Below, one piece after another: positions 41,498 to 50,802 of a DNA stretch of 64,000 nucleotides. The stretch spans positions 248,001-312,000 of the forward strand of contig NZ_JAQNDA010000003.1 in the NCBI RefSeq assembly GCF_028369065.1, written 5' to 3'. The stretch's first letter is position 1. The number at the start of each line of letters is the position of its first letter. The notes below the pieces were generated by a model. That model was given only the letters and a program-made list of their open reading frames with translations. It did not search any database and was not told the origin of the DNA. Position numbers and translations under genes: made by a program. The stretch comes from Marinobacter sp. SS21 (lineage in GTDB: Bacteria; Pseudomonadota; Gammaproteobacteria; Pseudomonadales; Oleiphilaceae).

Positions 41498-41549
41498 CTG
41501 GTCCCCGGTCGCAGTTCTCCGATCGGGACCCACCAAACGAGGTTTGATA

Positions 41550-41798
41550 GTGCATATCGTTATGATTCTGGTCCCGGTCTCCCTGATCCTGGTTGCCCTG
41601 GGCATCGTGCTGTTTTCCTGGGCCGTCAAGAATGGCCAGTACGACGATCTGGAAGGCCCTGCGCACCGCATCCTCTACGACGATGACAGGGATCTGATCC
41701 CGGACGAGGCGCGCAGGAACGACGGCGCAATGGCCGAGCACACCCGCGATGGACTGCCAAACCGCGTCAACGATTCCAGCAAAGATCACACCGGTTGA
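41550..41798 (+). CDS. ccoS: cbb3 oxidase maturation protein CcoS
   Basis: 82 residues. N-terminal membrane helix (IVMILVPVSLILVALGIVLFSWAV), then the family stretch KNGQYDDLEGPAHRILYDDD and a hydrophilic tail longer than usual. CcoS is needed for heme or copper insertion into cbb3. GTG 41550 is chosen because GAGG lies seven bases upstream; a TTG at 41544 and an ATG at 41562 are less good. The stop overlaps the next start by 1 nt. Confidence 0.9.
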   Translation: MHIVMILVPVSLILVALGIVLFSWAVKNGQYDDLEGPAHRILYDDDRDLIPDEARRNDGAMAEHTRDGLPNRVNDSSKDHTG

Positions 41799-42481
41799 TG
41801 GCGGGCGAGCTTTACCTGGGTTTTTCCAGCGCCTTTCTGATTGGCTTGCTGGGAAGCACGCACTGCCTTGGCATGTGCGGGGGGATCAGCGCCTCCCTAT
41901 CCATGAGCTTACCCCTGGGCCGGGGTTTTAGAATCCGTCAGAGCCTGATGTTGCTGGCGTTCAACGGCGGGCGTATCGGTAGCTATGTGGTGCTGGCGTC
42001 ACTCATCGCAATTCTGAGTACCGGGGCCGCCAGCCAGTGGGCACAGCTCGCTCCGTACCTGCGAACCGCGGCCGGAGTCCTGCTGATCCTGATGGGACTG
42101 TCGATGGGGCAGTGGTGGCAAGGGGTTCGCTACGTGGAGAAGCTGGGCGCCCCACTCTGGCAGCGCCTGTCCCCCCTCACCCGCCGTTTCATCCCGGTAC
42201 AACGACCGAGCCAGGCGCTGGCGCTGGGGGGGCTGTGGGGCTGGCTACCTTGCGGACTGGTGTACAGCACCCTGGGCTGGGCCGCGCTCCAGCCCTCGGT
42301 ACCGTCGGCGGCGGCAACCATGCTGTGCTTTGGCCTGGGGACCCTGCCCTCCATGCTCGCCACCGGCTATGCCGCCGCCGGCATTCGCCGTCTCCAGCAA
42401 CACCAGGGCTTCCGAAAACTGACGGGGCTGCTGTTGATCGCCTTCGGAATCTGGACGCTGCCGCTCTCGGCACTGATCTGA
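41798..42481 (+). CDS. TauE/SafE-like membrane protein of the cco locus
   Basis: 227 residues, six predicted membrane helices. The N-terminal STHCLGMCGGIS segment is typical of a heavy-metal-related branch of the sulfite exporter TauE/SafE superfamily that sits beside ccoS in Pseudomonas-like cco loci. Function unproven; a role in copper or oxidase assembly is inferred from context. ATG 41798 overlaps the ccoS stop (TGATG). Confidence 0.82.
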   Translation: MAGELYLGFSSAFLIGLLGSTHCLGMCGGISASLSMSLPLGRGFRIRQSLMLLAFNGGRIGSYVVLASLIAILSTGAASQWAQLAPYLRTAAGVLLILMGLSMGQWWQGVRYVEKLGAPLWQRLSPLTRRFIPVQRPSQALALGGLWGWLPCGLVYSTLGWAALQPSVPSAAATMLCFGLGTLPSMLATGYAAAGIRRLQQHQGFRKLTGLLLIAFGIWTLPLSALI

Positions 42482-42502
42482 CAGGGGAATTCGGAGGCTC
42501 AG

Positions 42503-43420
42503 TTAGATATTCAGCACATCCAGGCGACCATAATCCTGCTCAGCCTCGGCACTGACCGCGTCGTCATAACGCCCCGCCGACAATCGACCGTTACGAAAAT
42601 CGAACAGGCTGGTGTCGGCCAGGTGGGACGGTTCGACGTTGCAGATGGCGCGGAACATACTCTCCAGCCGACCGGGATTCTGTTTGTCCCAGCCCTGCAG
42701 CATCTCCTTGATCACCTGGCGTTGCAGATTCTCTTGAGATCCACACAGATTGCAGGGGATGATGGGAAAATCTCTCAGGACAGCGTAGCTGGCGATGTCT
42801 TTTTCCCGACAGTAGGCCAGCGGCCGGATGACCGTATTACGCCCGTCGTCACTGTGAAGCATGGGCGGCATGGTTTTCAGCTTGCCGCCATAGAACATGT
42901 TGAGGAACAGGGTTTCCAGCAAATCGTCCCGGTGGTGGCCCAAGGCAATTTTTGTGACCCCATGCTCTTCGGCAAAATTGTAGAGAATTCCACGACGTAG
43001 CCGTGAGCAAAGGCCGCAGGTGGTCTTCCCTTCGGGAACTTTTTCTTTGACAATACTGTAAGTATCTTTTTCTATAATATGATACTCAATACCTAGCTTG
43101 GCCAAGTATTCCGGCAGAACCTCTTCGGGAAATCCAGGTTGCTTTTGATCCAGGTTGACCGCAATAAGCTCGAAGGAGACCGGCGCACTTTTCTGCAGAT
43201 TGAGCAGGATATCCAGCATGGCGTAGGAGTCTTTGCCGCCGCTTAGGCAGCACATGACCTTGTCGCCAGCTTCAATCATGGAGAAATCGGCAATGGCCTG
43301 CCCCACATCCCGGCGCAGGCGCTTCTGGAGCTTGTTGAGTTCGAGCTTCTGTTTCTGGGCCGCTTCCGCCGCCGGCGGTTCGAACGGCTTGGTCGTGGAT
43401 ACGTCGTCAGACACAGTCAT
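42503..43420 (-). CDS. ttcA: tRNA 2-thiocytidine biosynthesis protein TtcA
   Basis: 305 residues. Fe-S, PP-loop enzyme that thiolates C32 of certain tRNAs. It has SGGKDS in the PP-loop, then [10 protein letters not shown] and PCNLCGS with the cluster-binding cysteines, and GHHRDD. The frame stretches to 43861, but ATG 43420 starts the normal protein. Convergent with the cco gene at 41798, leaving only 21 bp between stops. In Pseudomonas-type genomes ttcA is often near Anr-regulated genes, as here. Confidence 0.94.
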   Translation of the reverse strand: MTVSDDVSTTKPFEPPAAEAAQKQKLELNKLQKRLRRDVGQAIADFSMIEAGDKVMCCLSGGKDSYAMLDILLNLQKSAPVSFELIAVNLDQKQPGFPEEVLPEYLAKLGIEYHIIEKDTYSIVKEKVPEGKTTCGLCSRLRRGILYNFAEEHGVTKIALGHHRDDLLETLFLNMFYGGKLKTMPPMLHSDDGRNTVIRPLAYCREKDIASYAVLRDFPIIPCNLCGSQENLQRQVIKEMLQGWDKQNPGRLESMFRAICNVEPSHLADTSLFDFRNGRLSAGRYDDAVSAEAEQDYGRLDVLNI

Positions 43421-43504
43421 TACGTCAGGCCTACATGCTAAGTTCGATAGGTCAATGAGCGAGGCATTATACTCGGGCCTGAAATCCAAGGACAGGATAC
43501 AGTT

Positions 43505-44149
43505 ATGGATATACTGGAAACCCACCACCGTCCGCTGGGCAAGCGGGAACGCAATCGCATCAACAACCGCAAAGCCATTCTGGAGGCCGCGCGCACCTGT
43601 TTTCGTGAAAAAGGATTCGAGAACACCACCATCCGCGACATTGTGCGCCAGACACGACTCGCCGCCGGTACCTTCTACAATTATTTCGCCAGCAAAGAGG
43701 ACATATTTGTCGCCCTGCTGACCGATTTCCTCAATCATCAGAACGACGCCCTCAGCCAACTGAGGCGAAGCGCCGACACGACCGAGGAGTTCATCGAATC
43801 CACCTACCTGGCCCTGTTTCGTTCCACGGCGCGAGACCCGCTGGTATACGAACTGGCGCACCGCAATGATCAGGCAATCAAGAAGTTGTTTGGCTCCGGC
43901 ATCATGGGCCTCACCATGCTGAGCCTGGAGGATGACGTGCGCTCAGCCATCGACCGCGGTCTGCTTCCCTCGGTGGATGTCGATTACCTTTGTGCGGCCT
44001 TCTTCGGCGTGGCGCTGGAACTGTCGGTCAAAGTGGCGCACCGGGCTAACGTCGATCCGCAGGCCGGAGAACTCGAATCCCGCCGAGCGGCAAAATTTGC
44101 CTCACGCCTGTTTCTCGGCGGCCTGGAGCATATGACAGAGCTTTCATGA
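43505..44149 (+). CDS. TetR/AcrR-family transcriptional regulator
   Basis: 214 residues. N-terminal helix-turn-helix ([37 protein letters not shown]), then a helical ligand-binding domain. Divergent from ttcA, with 84 bp between. The ligand and target are not evident from the neighbours. Confidence 0.88.
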   Translation: MDILETHHRPLGKRERNRINNRKAILEAARTCFREKGFENTTIRDIVRQTRLAAGTFYNYFASKEDIFVALLTDFLNHQNDALSQLRRSADTTEEFIESTYLALFRSTARDPLVYELAHRNDQAIKKLFGSGIMGLTMLSLEDDVRSAIDRGLLPSVDVDYLCAAFFGVALELSVKVAHRANVDPQAGELESRRAAKFASRLFLGGLEHMTELS

Positions 44150-44177
44150 CCACTCGCTCTCCAGTAACCTGTTGGCC

Positions 44178-44846
44178 ATGAACGCCAGCAACGCACTACC
44201 CCAGTCGCCTGAGGATCCATCCGGTCAACACTTGCTGTCTGAGTTGGTCCAACAGCTACTGGTCGCGATTGAAAGGGTGCTACGGGATCATCCTGCGGGC
44301 ATATCCGAGCTGGATCTGATCAAGACCTTGCAAGCCGATCCCTGGCACCTGCTGGCAGCAGTCGATTTCTCAACGCCGGCGCAACTTTACCCGGTGCACT
44401 TCCTGGTGTTCCACACCCTGTACCGGCTGCGGGATCAGGTAGCCACACGGGGCGAATCCCTGGCAATTTCACCACTGCGCATTCAACTGGGCGCCAATAC
44501 CACGGTCGCCGGCAATGGACTACCGGATACACCCGATGGGTTACGTGCGTTCTATCTGGACCTGAGCCAATACGGTCTGTCGGAGCAAGCGATCGAGCGG
44601 TTGATGACCAATTTCTGGTCCGGCCGGATTGGCCAACCACCGGACGCGAACGAACTGCAGCAGGCTGCCCGGGTCCTCGGCTTCGAGAGTCTTCCCGACC
44701 AACTGGACACCGTGAAGCGCCAGTTTCGGCGCGCGGTCATGAGATCACACCCGGACCGGGGTGGCGACACCCAGCGAATTCAGGCGCTCAATGAAGCCTT
44801 CGCTCTCATCAAGGCCCACTTCCAGCAGGTATCCAGCGCCGATTGA
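44178..44846 (+). CDS. DnaJ-related co-chaperone-like protein
   Basis: 222 residues. N-terminal region of the DNAJ-related type, then a C-terminal J-like domain (~150-215) with the HPD motif in MRSHPDRGGD, the site that stimulates Hsp70. ATG 44178 is used; TTG 44172 is possible. Follows the TetR gene in the same direction. Partner Hsp70 not in the window. Confidence 0.85.
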   Translation: MNASNALPQSPEDPSGQHLLSELVQQLLVAIERVLRDHPAGISELDLIKTLQADPWHLLAAVDFSTPAQLYPVHFLVFHTLYRLRDQVATRGESLAISPLRIQLGANTTVAGNGLPDTPDGLRAFYLDLSQYGLSEQAIERLMTNFWSGRIGQPPDANELQQAARVLGFESLPDQLDTVKRQFRRAVMRSHPDRGGDTQRIQALNEAFALIKAHFQQVSSAD

Positions 44847-44908
44847 GATGGCGATGGCGGGATAGGTCAATAACCCTCAGCGAAGACGCCGACGCCTCAG
44901 TGTCGTCC

Positions 44909-45949
44909 TCATTCCGAAGTCGCGCGCAAGCCAAGCAATCCCGCTTGCCGGTGCGGTATGACCCTTGGCCGGGGGCCGTCATCCACGACGGTTTGGTTGT
45001 TCAGATCGGTGTCTCTGGTGTAGAGCAGCAACCAGCGCTCTCCACGGGCCGGAAAGACCGGCAAGTACGCTTGCAGGTAACCGTGACTGTGCCAGGACTC
45101 TGGAGTATAGGCAGCAACCAGGTCGGTGACGATCCTGACCGGTTCAAGACTGCTGTCGAGAAAGGCCACCGAGGGCACGAACAAACCCTCATCGTTGAAG
45201 GATCTGAGCCGCAGCACAAAGCTCGGGGGCAGCTCGTCCGGCGGCAGGCGAATCAGCCGATACCGACTCCGACCGCTCGAAAAGTCGTGCGTTGGCGACT
45301 CGCCATCCACACGCACCGAGAATTCGCGTCCCGACTGCCATTCCTCAACCTGGATCAACCCAAGTCGCTCACAGCATTGACTGGCCCAGCGCTGGAACTC
45401 GCTTTGCTTCGGTGCTTCGATACCGAGCACCCGAAACGCCGCTGGCGTGTCTCCTGCCCCAGGCTGCAAGGGCGCGCGGTCACTGGCGTGGTAGATACTG
45501 GCGGGCGTCAGCGCCACGGGCGGCATGACTGTGGCGTCCTCGTCCATCGCCTTGGTGTCTGGGCGGTAGTAGCTTACCCGGACGTTTCCTTGCGCATCAC
45601 GCCAGGTGAAGTAGGGCTGAGGCGCCCCTTCCCGGACAAAGCCAGCTGCCTCTAACTCGTTGCCATCCGGGTAATTTTCCAGATTGTATTGGTCGTGCTC
45701 CGCTGGCGCAGGTTGGGCTGGGGCTGGCGCCTGGGCGGCGACCACTTCGATGGGGCGCTCATCTACCGCCTCGTCCGGTTTCGACCCAATCGGGGTCTGG
45801 CGAACCCGGCCCTGTTCGTCCACCCAGGTGAAATAATCTGCGCCCTGCCCCTGGAGACCGCCCGCCGACTGACAACCTGTCAGCCCAACGGCCGTCAGTG
45901 TCAGTACCAGCGCCAGACAACTCCGCCTCACTGCTCGGCGCGTGCCCAT
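44909..45949 (-). CDS. Lipoprotein with repeated YFTW-D-QG-VR motif, MalM-like
   Basis: 346 residues. A lipobox LTGC follows a signal peptide (MGTRRAVRRSCLALVL), so it is probably an outer-membrane or periplasmic lipoprotein. YFTWVDEQGRVRQTP and PYFTWRDAQGNVRVSYYR are two copies of one motif close to the N-terminus. The C-terminal ~150 residues (ELPPSFVLRLRSF, LLLYTRD) resemble the MalM family. Start ATG 45949 begins the signal peptide; the frame runs to 45976. Last gene of the C39 peptidase cluster. Confidence 0.7.
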   Translation of the reverse strand: MGTRRAVRRSCLALVLTLTAVGLTGCQSAGGLQGQGADYFTWVDEQGRVRQTPIGSKPDEAVDERPIEVVAAQAPAPAQPAPAEHDQYNLENYPDGNELEAAGFVREGAPQPYFTWRDAQGNVRVSYYRPDTKAMDEDATVMPPVALTPASIYHASDRAPLQPGAGDTPAAFRVLGIEAPKQSEFQRWASQCCERLGLIQVEEWQSGREFSVRVDGESPTHDFSSGRSRYRLIRLPPDELPPSFVLRLRSFNDEGLFVPSVAFLDSSLEPVRIVTDLVAAYTPESWHSHGYLQAYLPVFPARGERWLLLYTRDTDLNNQTVVDDGPRPRVIPHRQAGLLGLRATSE

Positions 45950-45987
45950 ATCAGTTCTGCCCTGTATCCAAGCCAACCCTTACCCTA

Positions 45988-47613
45988 TCAGAACTTTGTC
46001 CGGAAACTGAGGCCGGCCATCACCACCCGTAGCGAGGTTTTGATGTCCAGGCCGGCGTAAGGGTTGTAGATGATGTTGGTAATGTTGTCGCAGTTAACGT
46101 TACAACTGGTGTCCGCCGGGATGGTCTCAATCGAATGCAGGTAGCTTAGGTTCATGTCGATCTCGGTGTCCTTGTCCCAGCGATAGCCCAGGCCGACACT
46201 GTAGAGATTGGCCCCACCGAAAGGGGCCATAATCTGGCGCTGATCATCGGGAATGACCGAGTCCCGGATCTCCACCCCCGCCCGTAAATCGAGCCGCGAA
46301 GAGGCGTGAAACTCCGCTCCAAAGGCCCAGTTCCATTGGTCCGTGAAGCCCAGTGGAAGCCGTAGCGAATTGGAGGTGGCGTTGTCCGGCGACAGGATTC
46401 GCGCCGCATTCAGGAATTCCAGGTTGCGATCAAACTGGAACACAAAGGCGTCCCATTGCTTGTAATCGGTCCAGCCAACATCCACGTTCAGGGTCAACTT
46501 GGGATGGACATCCACGCTGATCCCGGTCTGAAAGTGCTGGGGATACACCAGATCCATACTCACATTCCCCGCCTCCCTGGGGGCACCCGAGGGCAGGCTG
46601 AGAATGGCCGAGGTGATCGCCCCAATAACCGACCCGTTGAGTCGCTGCCAGAACCCGGACCAGTCGTCGGTGTATTCAATCTCAAAGCTGCCCTTGAGAT
46701 TCATGTCCGCTTCGGAGGTATAACTGGCGCCCCAACTGAACCAGTCGGTGGGCTCCCACATCACCCCCACCGCATAGGTTGGCGACAGGGTCTCCTGGAC
46801 GTTGATGTTAAGCGCACCGATATCGTCCCAGGGACCGACATTACCCCCACACAGGGCAATCCACGGCTGCAGGGGCTCATTGCCGGATTCGCAGTTAAAC
46901 GCATCCTGGAGAATCTCCGCCACACCCAGCAGCATGTTGGGGGCACGCATGAACTGGTCTGCCGCGATCCCCATGTGGGACAGGTGGATACCCACGCCAA
47001 CGGCCCATTCATCGTTGATCTCGTAGGCAACCGTAGGAGAGAGGTAGGTTGTCCGCTGTAGCGCGGTCGCCCTGGGCTGATAACGGCCGGGATCATCCGC
47101 ATCGCGATAGAAGCCAGCGGCCATCGGGAGGTAAAAGGCGTTACCAAAGGTCAGTTTGGACCCCGGGCGCTTGATGCTGATCCCCGCAGACGGGGCTATG
47201 GCTGGCCCCGGTGGCGTTCGCAGGATGCCGTAACCGGGCACATACAATGCAACGTTGTTGGTATGGCTGTGAGAATTGGCTACCGGGTCCCGCTGCTCGC
47301 CGGTATTGGGATCGATCTCCAGACCGTCTATCCCAAAGATTTCGTAGCCGTCAGGGGCGTGGAAGTCGGCATCGATGTCGAGGTAAACACTCATCAGGTT
47401 TACTTCGAGTTGCCGGTCATCCAGCTTACTCAATCCCGCCGGATTGTAATGAATGGCCATCACACCAGGGGGGTCCGCCGTAACGGCGTTCCCCAGCGCC
47501 AGCGCCTTGGGGTGGATGGTGAGGTTCTGCGTCATTTGCGCGTGAGCACCGCAAGTGACGCTAGCAGCCACCATCAACCCGAGAAACTGTTTTTTTCGGC
47601 TCAGCATTGCCAT
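45988..47613 (-). CDS. OmpP1/FadL-family outer-membrane transporter
   Basis: 541 residues. Signal peptide (ending near AHA-Q), then HPKALALGNAVTADPPGVMAIHYNPAGLS, the FadL/OmpP1 N-terminal signature. The rest alternates as a beta barrel and ends in a C-terminal Phe (LSFRTKF), the usual barrel terminus. FadL proteins take up long-chain fatty acids or other hydrophobic substrates; hydrocarbon-using marine bacteria carry several. ATG 47613 with GGAAGGGA upstream is preferred; ATG 47607 is also possible. It is followed by the lipoprotein gene after 38 bp. Confidence 0.88.
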   Translation of the reverse strand: MAMLSRKKQFLGLMVAASVTCGAHAQMTQNLTIHPKALALGNAVTADPPGVMAIHYNPAGLSKLDDRQLEVNLMSVYLDIDADFHAPDGYEIFGIDGLEIDPNTGEQRDPVANSHSHTNNVALYVPGYGILRTPPGPAIAPSAGISIKRPGSKLTFGNAFYLPMAAGFYRDADDPGRYQPRATALQRTTYLSPTVAYEINDEWAVGVGIHLSHMGIAADQFMRAPNMLLGVAEILQDAFNCESGNEPLQPWIALCGGNVGPWDDIGALNINVQETLSPTYAVGVMWEPTDWFSWGASYTSEADMNLKGSFEIEYTDDWSGFWQRLNGSVIGAITSAILSLPSGAPREAGNVSMDLVYPQHFQTGISVDVHPKLTLNVDVGWTDYKQWDAFVFQFDRNLEFLNAARILSPDNATSNSLRLPLGFTDQWNWAFGAEFHASSRLDLRAGVEIRDSVIPDDQRQIMAPFGGANLYSVGLGYRWDKDTEIDMNLSYLHSIETIPADTSCNVNCDNITNIIYNPYAGLDIKTSLRVVMAGLSFRTKF

Positions 47614-47650
47614 GAGATTATTCCCTTCCCGAATGCGCCATCAGCTCCCA

Positions 47651-48661
47651 TCAGTCTTTGAGGCCGGAGAAATTGATGGGTAGGGACAACCCCAGGGAAA
47701 AGTCCGGGGCATCTTCGGTGAGCCCGATACCCAGGCTGGTATTCACGATGGTGGTGTCACTCACCCGGGTACCCAAAGACATGCTGAGAAATCCGGTCAC
47801 CTGATCCTGGGCCACAGCTTCCGAGCCATCGCTGAACGTCAGCACGGTTTCGTCGCTGTAGCTGATCTGAGCGGACACGCTCAGGGAAATGTCGTAGGAA
47901 AGCGAGTAGGCAAAGCCCGCCGATCCGGAGAGGCCAAAGCCCGGCTCGACTTTTTCCAGCAAGCGGGCGCCACGCACCTGGTTCAGATCTTCTTCAGGGA
48001 AGTTGTAGGACACGCTGGTAGATCCGAAGATCACCACCGGGTCCAGCACCTTGGACAGGCTGGCACCACCGGAAACGGTGTAGTAGCCGCTGCCGGTGGA
48101 CAGTTGTCGCCTGATGTCGATTTCGTAGGGGCTTACGCCAGTCTTGGTGGATAAGGAGCCAAACAGGGTGGTGCTCATCTTGCCGGGCACGTAGGCCAGC
48201 GGCTGCCACCGGGCAGTAAAGGAGACGTCGCCGAGATCGTAAACATTCAGCTCGTCCTGGGTATCGTACTTCACCACCAGAGGCACTCGAGTACCAACCG
48301 TCAAATTATCGAGCAGGCCGTAATCGTAGGCAAAGGCGTTGGTGAAACTGTGGGTGGCGGAGGGCACCACATCCAGGTTCTGCACACTGCCGCCCGTAAT
48401 CGCCAGATCCAGTCGCTGGTCGCTGGTGTAGGAGTAATCCAGGGAATAGTTGAGCGAGTGGCTGCCTTTCTTCTGCAGTGAGTAGTTTTTCTCAGCCGCC
48501 TGGAACACTTCTTCCAGCTGCTGGGAGGCATCTTCATCCCCTTCCTGCTGGGCAAGGGCCTCCCGGGCTCTGTCCACGCCCCCTTCCTGGGCCGCCGCCC
48601 AGGTCGGCAGCAAACTGGCCATCGAACAAAGGATACAGCCTCGCACCAACCAACGATTCAT
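47651..48661 (-). CDS. Outer-membrane barrel protein, FapF-like
   Basis: 336 residues. Signal peptide (ends near AWAAAQ), an acidic helical segment (~24-60: EGGVDRAREALAQQEGD...LEEVFQAAEKNY), then alternating strands with many aromatic residues, consistent with a barrel. I recall FapF of Pseudomonas, which exports amyloid subunits through a trimeric barrel with an N-terminal helical plug, having this layout and the related Phenol_MetA_deg domain. Its neighbour is a FapD-like C39 peptidase, which strengthens the comparison. Direct homology needs a structural or profile test. Confidence 0.6.
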   Translation of the reverse strand: MNRWLVRGCILCSMASLLPTWAAAQEGGVDRAREALAQQEGDEDASQQLEEVFQAAEKNYSLQKKGSHSLNYSLDYSYTSDQRLDLAITGGSVQNLDVVPSATHSFTNAFAYDYGLLDNLTVGTRVPLVVKYDTQDELNVYDLGDVSFTARWQPLAYVPGKMSTTLFGSLSTKTGVSPYEIDIRRQLSTGSGYYTVSGGASLSKVLDPVVIFGSTSVSYNFPEEDLNQVRGARLLEKVEPGFGLSGSAGFAYSLSYDISLSVSAQISYSDETVLTFSDGSEAVAQDQVTGFLSMSLGTRVSDTTIVNTSLGIGLTEDAPDFSLGLSLPINFSGLKD

Positions 48662-48721
48662 CCCAACTCCCTACTTTGTACTTATATTTGGTTCTAACGC
48701 CCGGGTCTGGATTCCGGGGTT

Positions 48722-49522
48722 TTAATTGCGACGGTAATGAAGGTGTTTTCGGGTATTCTCCACGGTGCCGTCGGGATTATTCTTCTGTTGTTCCAGCAGA
48801 TTCTGGATGCGTCGTTCGGTTGCCTCATGGAATACCGGAATCTGCTCATACGCCAGCAACGTCATCGTCTGGTCATCCACAAAGCGCAGGTCTTCTTCCT
48901 TCAGCTCCAGGGCATCGAATGGCTGCTCGCTGCCCGGAAACACAATGAAAAGCACATTGTCATCCCACTTTTCTTCAAACTGGCTCAGTGTGAACGAGAT
49001 GTTGCCCACCGAGGGGTCCGCCAGATACACCCGCCCGTCACGAATGGTCCGCAGTACGACAAAATGCTTGAATCCAGCGTGGTGAATCGGAACGATGGCG
49101 GGATGATCCAGATCGATCAGATCTTCAACGGTGGCGCGAAAGCCCCCCGATGGATAGCCAAGAGCCGTCACCAGCCGTTTCATATCCAGCATGGAGAACG
49201 CCCTTCGCTCCACGATGCGCTCACTCTCGCCATAGTGCAGCAGGCCTTCCATCACCTGGCGCTCAGTCAGGTTCCGACCCAGATAGTAGGCCAACACGGT
49301 GGTCAGCGCAGCACTGCCGCAACTGTAGTCGTAGGCCTGACGAACAATATTGCGGTAACGCTGTTCGATCAGTGGTTCAACCACCACGTCGGATCGCAGC
49401 TCGATGGGGCTGGCATCGATATCCTGCTCAATGATCACCACACCCCGCTCATGAGGCTCTACAACCGTTGCCTCCTGCACGATAGCGAAGGTCATGAGGG
49501 ATCCAGCCAGCACCAGCAGCAT
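48722..49522 (-). CDS. C39-family cysteine peptidase, FapD-like, exported
   Basis: 266 residues. Hydrophobic N-terminus (~2-16), then the catalytic domain: oxyanion Gln62, Cys68 in YDYSCGSAAL, His153 in FKHFVVL and Asp169 in YLADPS, a complete set. Stand-alone C39 peptidases without an ABC transporter are rare; FapD is the known example linked to an outer-membrane barrel. The residual ~90 C-terminal residues are Glu- and Arg-rich. Likely start ATG 49522. It probably heads the 4-gene minus-strand cluster. Confidence 0.82.
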   Translation of the reverse strand: MLLVLAGSLMTFAIVQEATVVEPHERGVVIIEQDIDASPIELRSDVVVEPLIEQRYRNIVRQAYDYSCGSAALTTVLAYYLGRNLTERQVMEGLLHYGESERIVERRAFSMLDMKRLVTALGYPSGGFRATVEDLIDLDHPAIVPIHHAGFKHFVVLRTIRDGRVYLADPSVGNISFTLSQFEEKWDDNVLFIVFPGSEQPFDALELKEEDLRFVDDQTMTLLAYEQIPVFHEATERRIQNLLEQQKNNPDGTVENTRKHLHYRRN

Positions 49523-49925
49523 GATTAAGTGGTTATCCTTCTAATTATTGTCATGGATGATGATTGCCTGAAGCGGACGGCATAGGCCGCGTAGGTGAGA
49601 CTTTGTTACACTTGGAAAGCCTGCCACATCACCGTTACATCTTGTTACCGTACGATACCCCATAAGCACGGGACTGAAAGATAACTGTGCCTCAAATCTA
49701 TACCCGCAAATAGGGTCATCGGGCCAGAATCTGAGAACTGGTTCAACGCAGCCTGGATCTCCTCAGCCGGCTATGGGAAGCGACTGATTCTGACTAAGCG
49801 TCCGTAGCGGCAAGGTCGCCTCTCCAGTGGTCATCCGTATGAAGCCCCGGTTCGAGCCGATGCATCAGCCCACGGTTTGAGAGCGGCTAGAGAAACACCC
49901 GCGCCACCATTTCCGGCGCACCTCA
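49523..49925. other. Intergenic region upstream of the C39 peptidase cluster
   Basis: 403 bp with no credible gene between the C39 peptidase and the DksA-type gene. It should hold the promoter of the minus-strand cluster. Three GTTAC stretches occur at 49605, 49634 and 49644, the last two spaced 10 bp, but no recognised operator or RNA element is seen. Confidence 0.5.
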
Positions 49926-50249
49926 TCACCTGGCTTCGGCACAGCTGACACAGAAGGTGGTGTAGGGAAGGATCTGCAGGCGCCGAGGGTCAATGGGCTT
50001 GCCACAACGCTCGCAGTCATCACCCTCCCCTGCCTCAATGCGCTCAAGGGCGTGATTCACCTGAGCCAGCTCGGCTCGCGATTCCGCTTCGAGCCCATCG
50101 ACGACCTCATCGTTTTGGGTCTCTATGGCCTGTTCGGCGAAATCCCGCGGGATGGCGCCGTCTTCCCGATGTTGATGGGCCTGGTAGCGTTTGAGGCGGG
50201 CGAGCAAGTCCGCCTTCAGTACTTGCAGTTCGGTTTTGCGATCACTCAT
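49926..50249 (-). CDS. DksA/TraR-family zinc-finger protein
   Basis: 107 residues. Short coiled coil (DFAEQAIETQNDEVVDGLE) and a C-terminal four-cysteine zinc finger (CERC and CVSC). These proteins bind RNA polymerase through the secondary channel and alter promoter kinetics. Shorter than DksA (151), so closer to TraR-like or YbiI-like members. Start ATG 50249; the frame extends to 50273. A 17-bp repeat array lies upstream. Confidence 0.88.
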   Translation of the reverse strand: MSDRKTELQVLKADLLARLKRYQAHQHREDGAIPRDFAEQAIETQNDEVVDGLEAESRAELAQVNHALERIEAGEGDDCERCGKPIDPRRLQILPYTTFCVSCAEAR

Positions 50250-50802
50250 TGACTTCCTCCCTGCTGAACTCAACAGCTTTGGTTACCCGGTGGGGATGTC
50301 AGCGACAGGGCTATTGCGTAACAACTCGCTTTCGAGTTCCTGCTATGAGTATTTACTATGCCTACCTACTTTCTATGAGCACTCAATTTCTACGAGCACT
50401 CGCTTTCTATCAAGCCCCATCATCTATGATCGGGCCACGTTCTACCGGTACCCACAATTTATGAGTACCCACAATCTATGAGTACCCACTATTATGAGTG
50501 CTTGCCTGGGTACGTACTATTAAGCATAAGCCGGTTCTGCATTTGCTGCCCGCCAAAATTCCCCGATTCGGACGGAAACCGGTACAAATCACTACCCGGG
50601 GCATTCCCAGGGGCGCCTTGAATTCGCTGACATTCAGCGTTCAGATGCAACGGCCGCCGATAGTGGTTGGATCGACGTCATCGAGGAAATATCCCGGTAC
50701 CGGACGTCATGGACGAATAGCAGGATGACCGTCAGGGGTACTGATTTATGGCCCCTTAATGGCACCACCCAAAAATCAGACCTTCCCGACCGAGCACAGG
50801 AC
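50250..50802. other. Gene-free region with 17-bp repeat array
   Basis: 553 bp between the DksA-like gene and the caspase-like gene. The left part holds the repeat listed at 50343-50500. Beyond 50500 no gene, RNA or regulatory motif was recognised. Confidence 0.6.
50343..50500. repeat. Degenerate ~17-bp tandem repeat array
   Basis: About nine copies of a CTATGAG-headed unit, anchored at 50356, 50373, 50390, 50407, 50424, 50442, 50459, 50476 and 50492. Steps are 16-18 bp, mostly 17. The last two copies before the end share GTACCCACAATNTATGA. It starts about 94 bp upstream of the DksA-like gene. Confidence 0.85.

Noticed and set aside
50343..50500. Repeat array considered as CRISPR
   Set aside because: Units are 17 bp and contiguous without unique spacers, and no cas genes are present.
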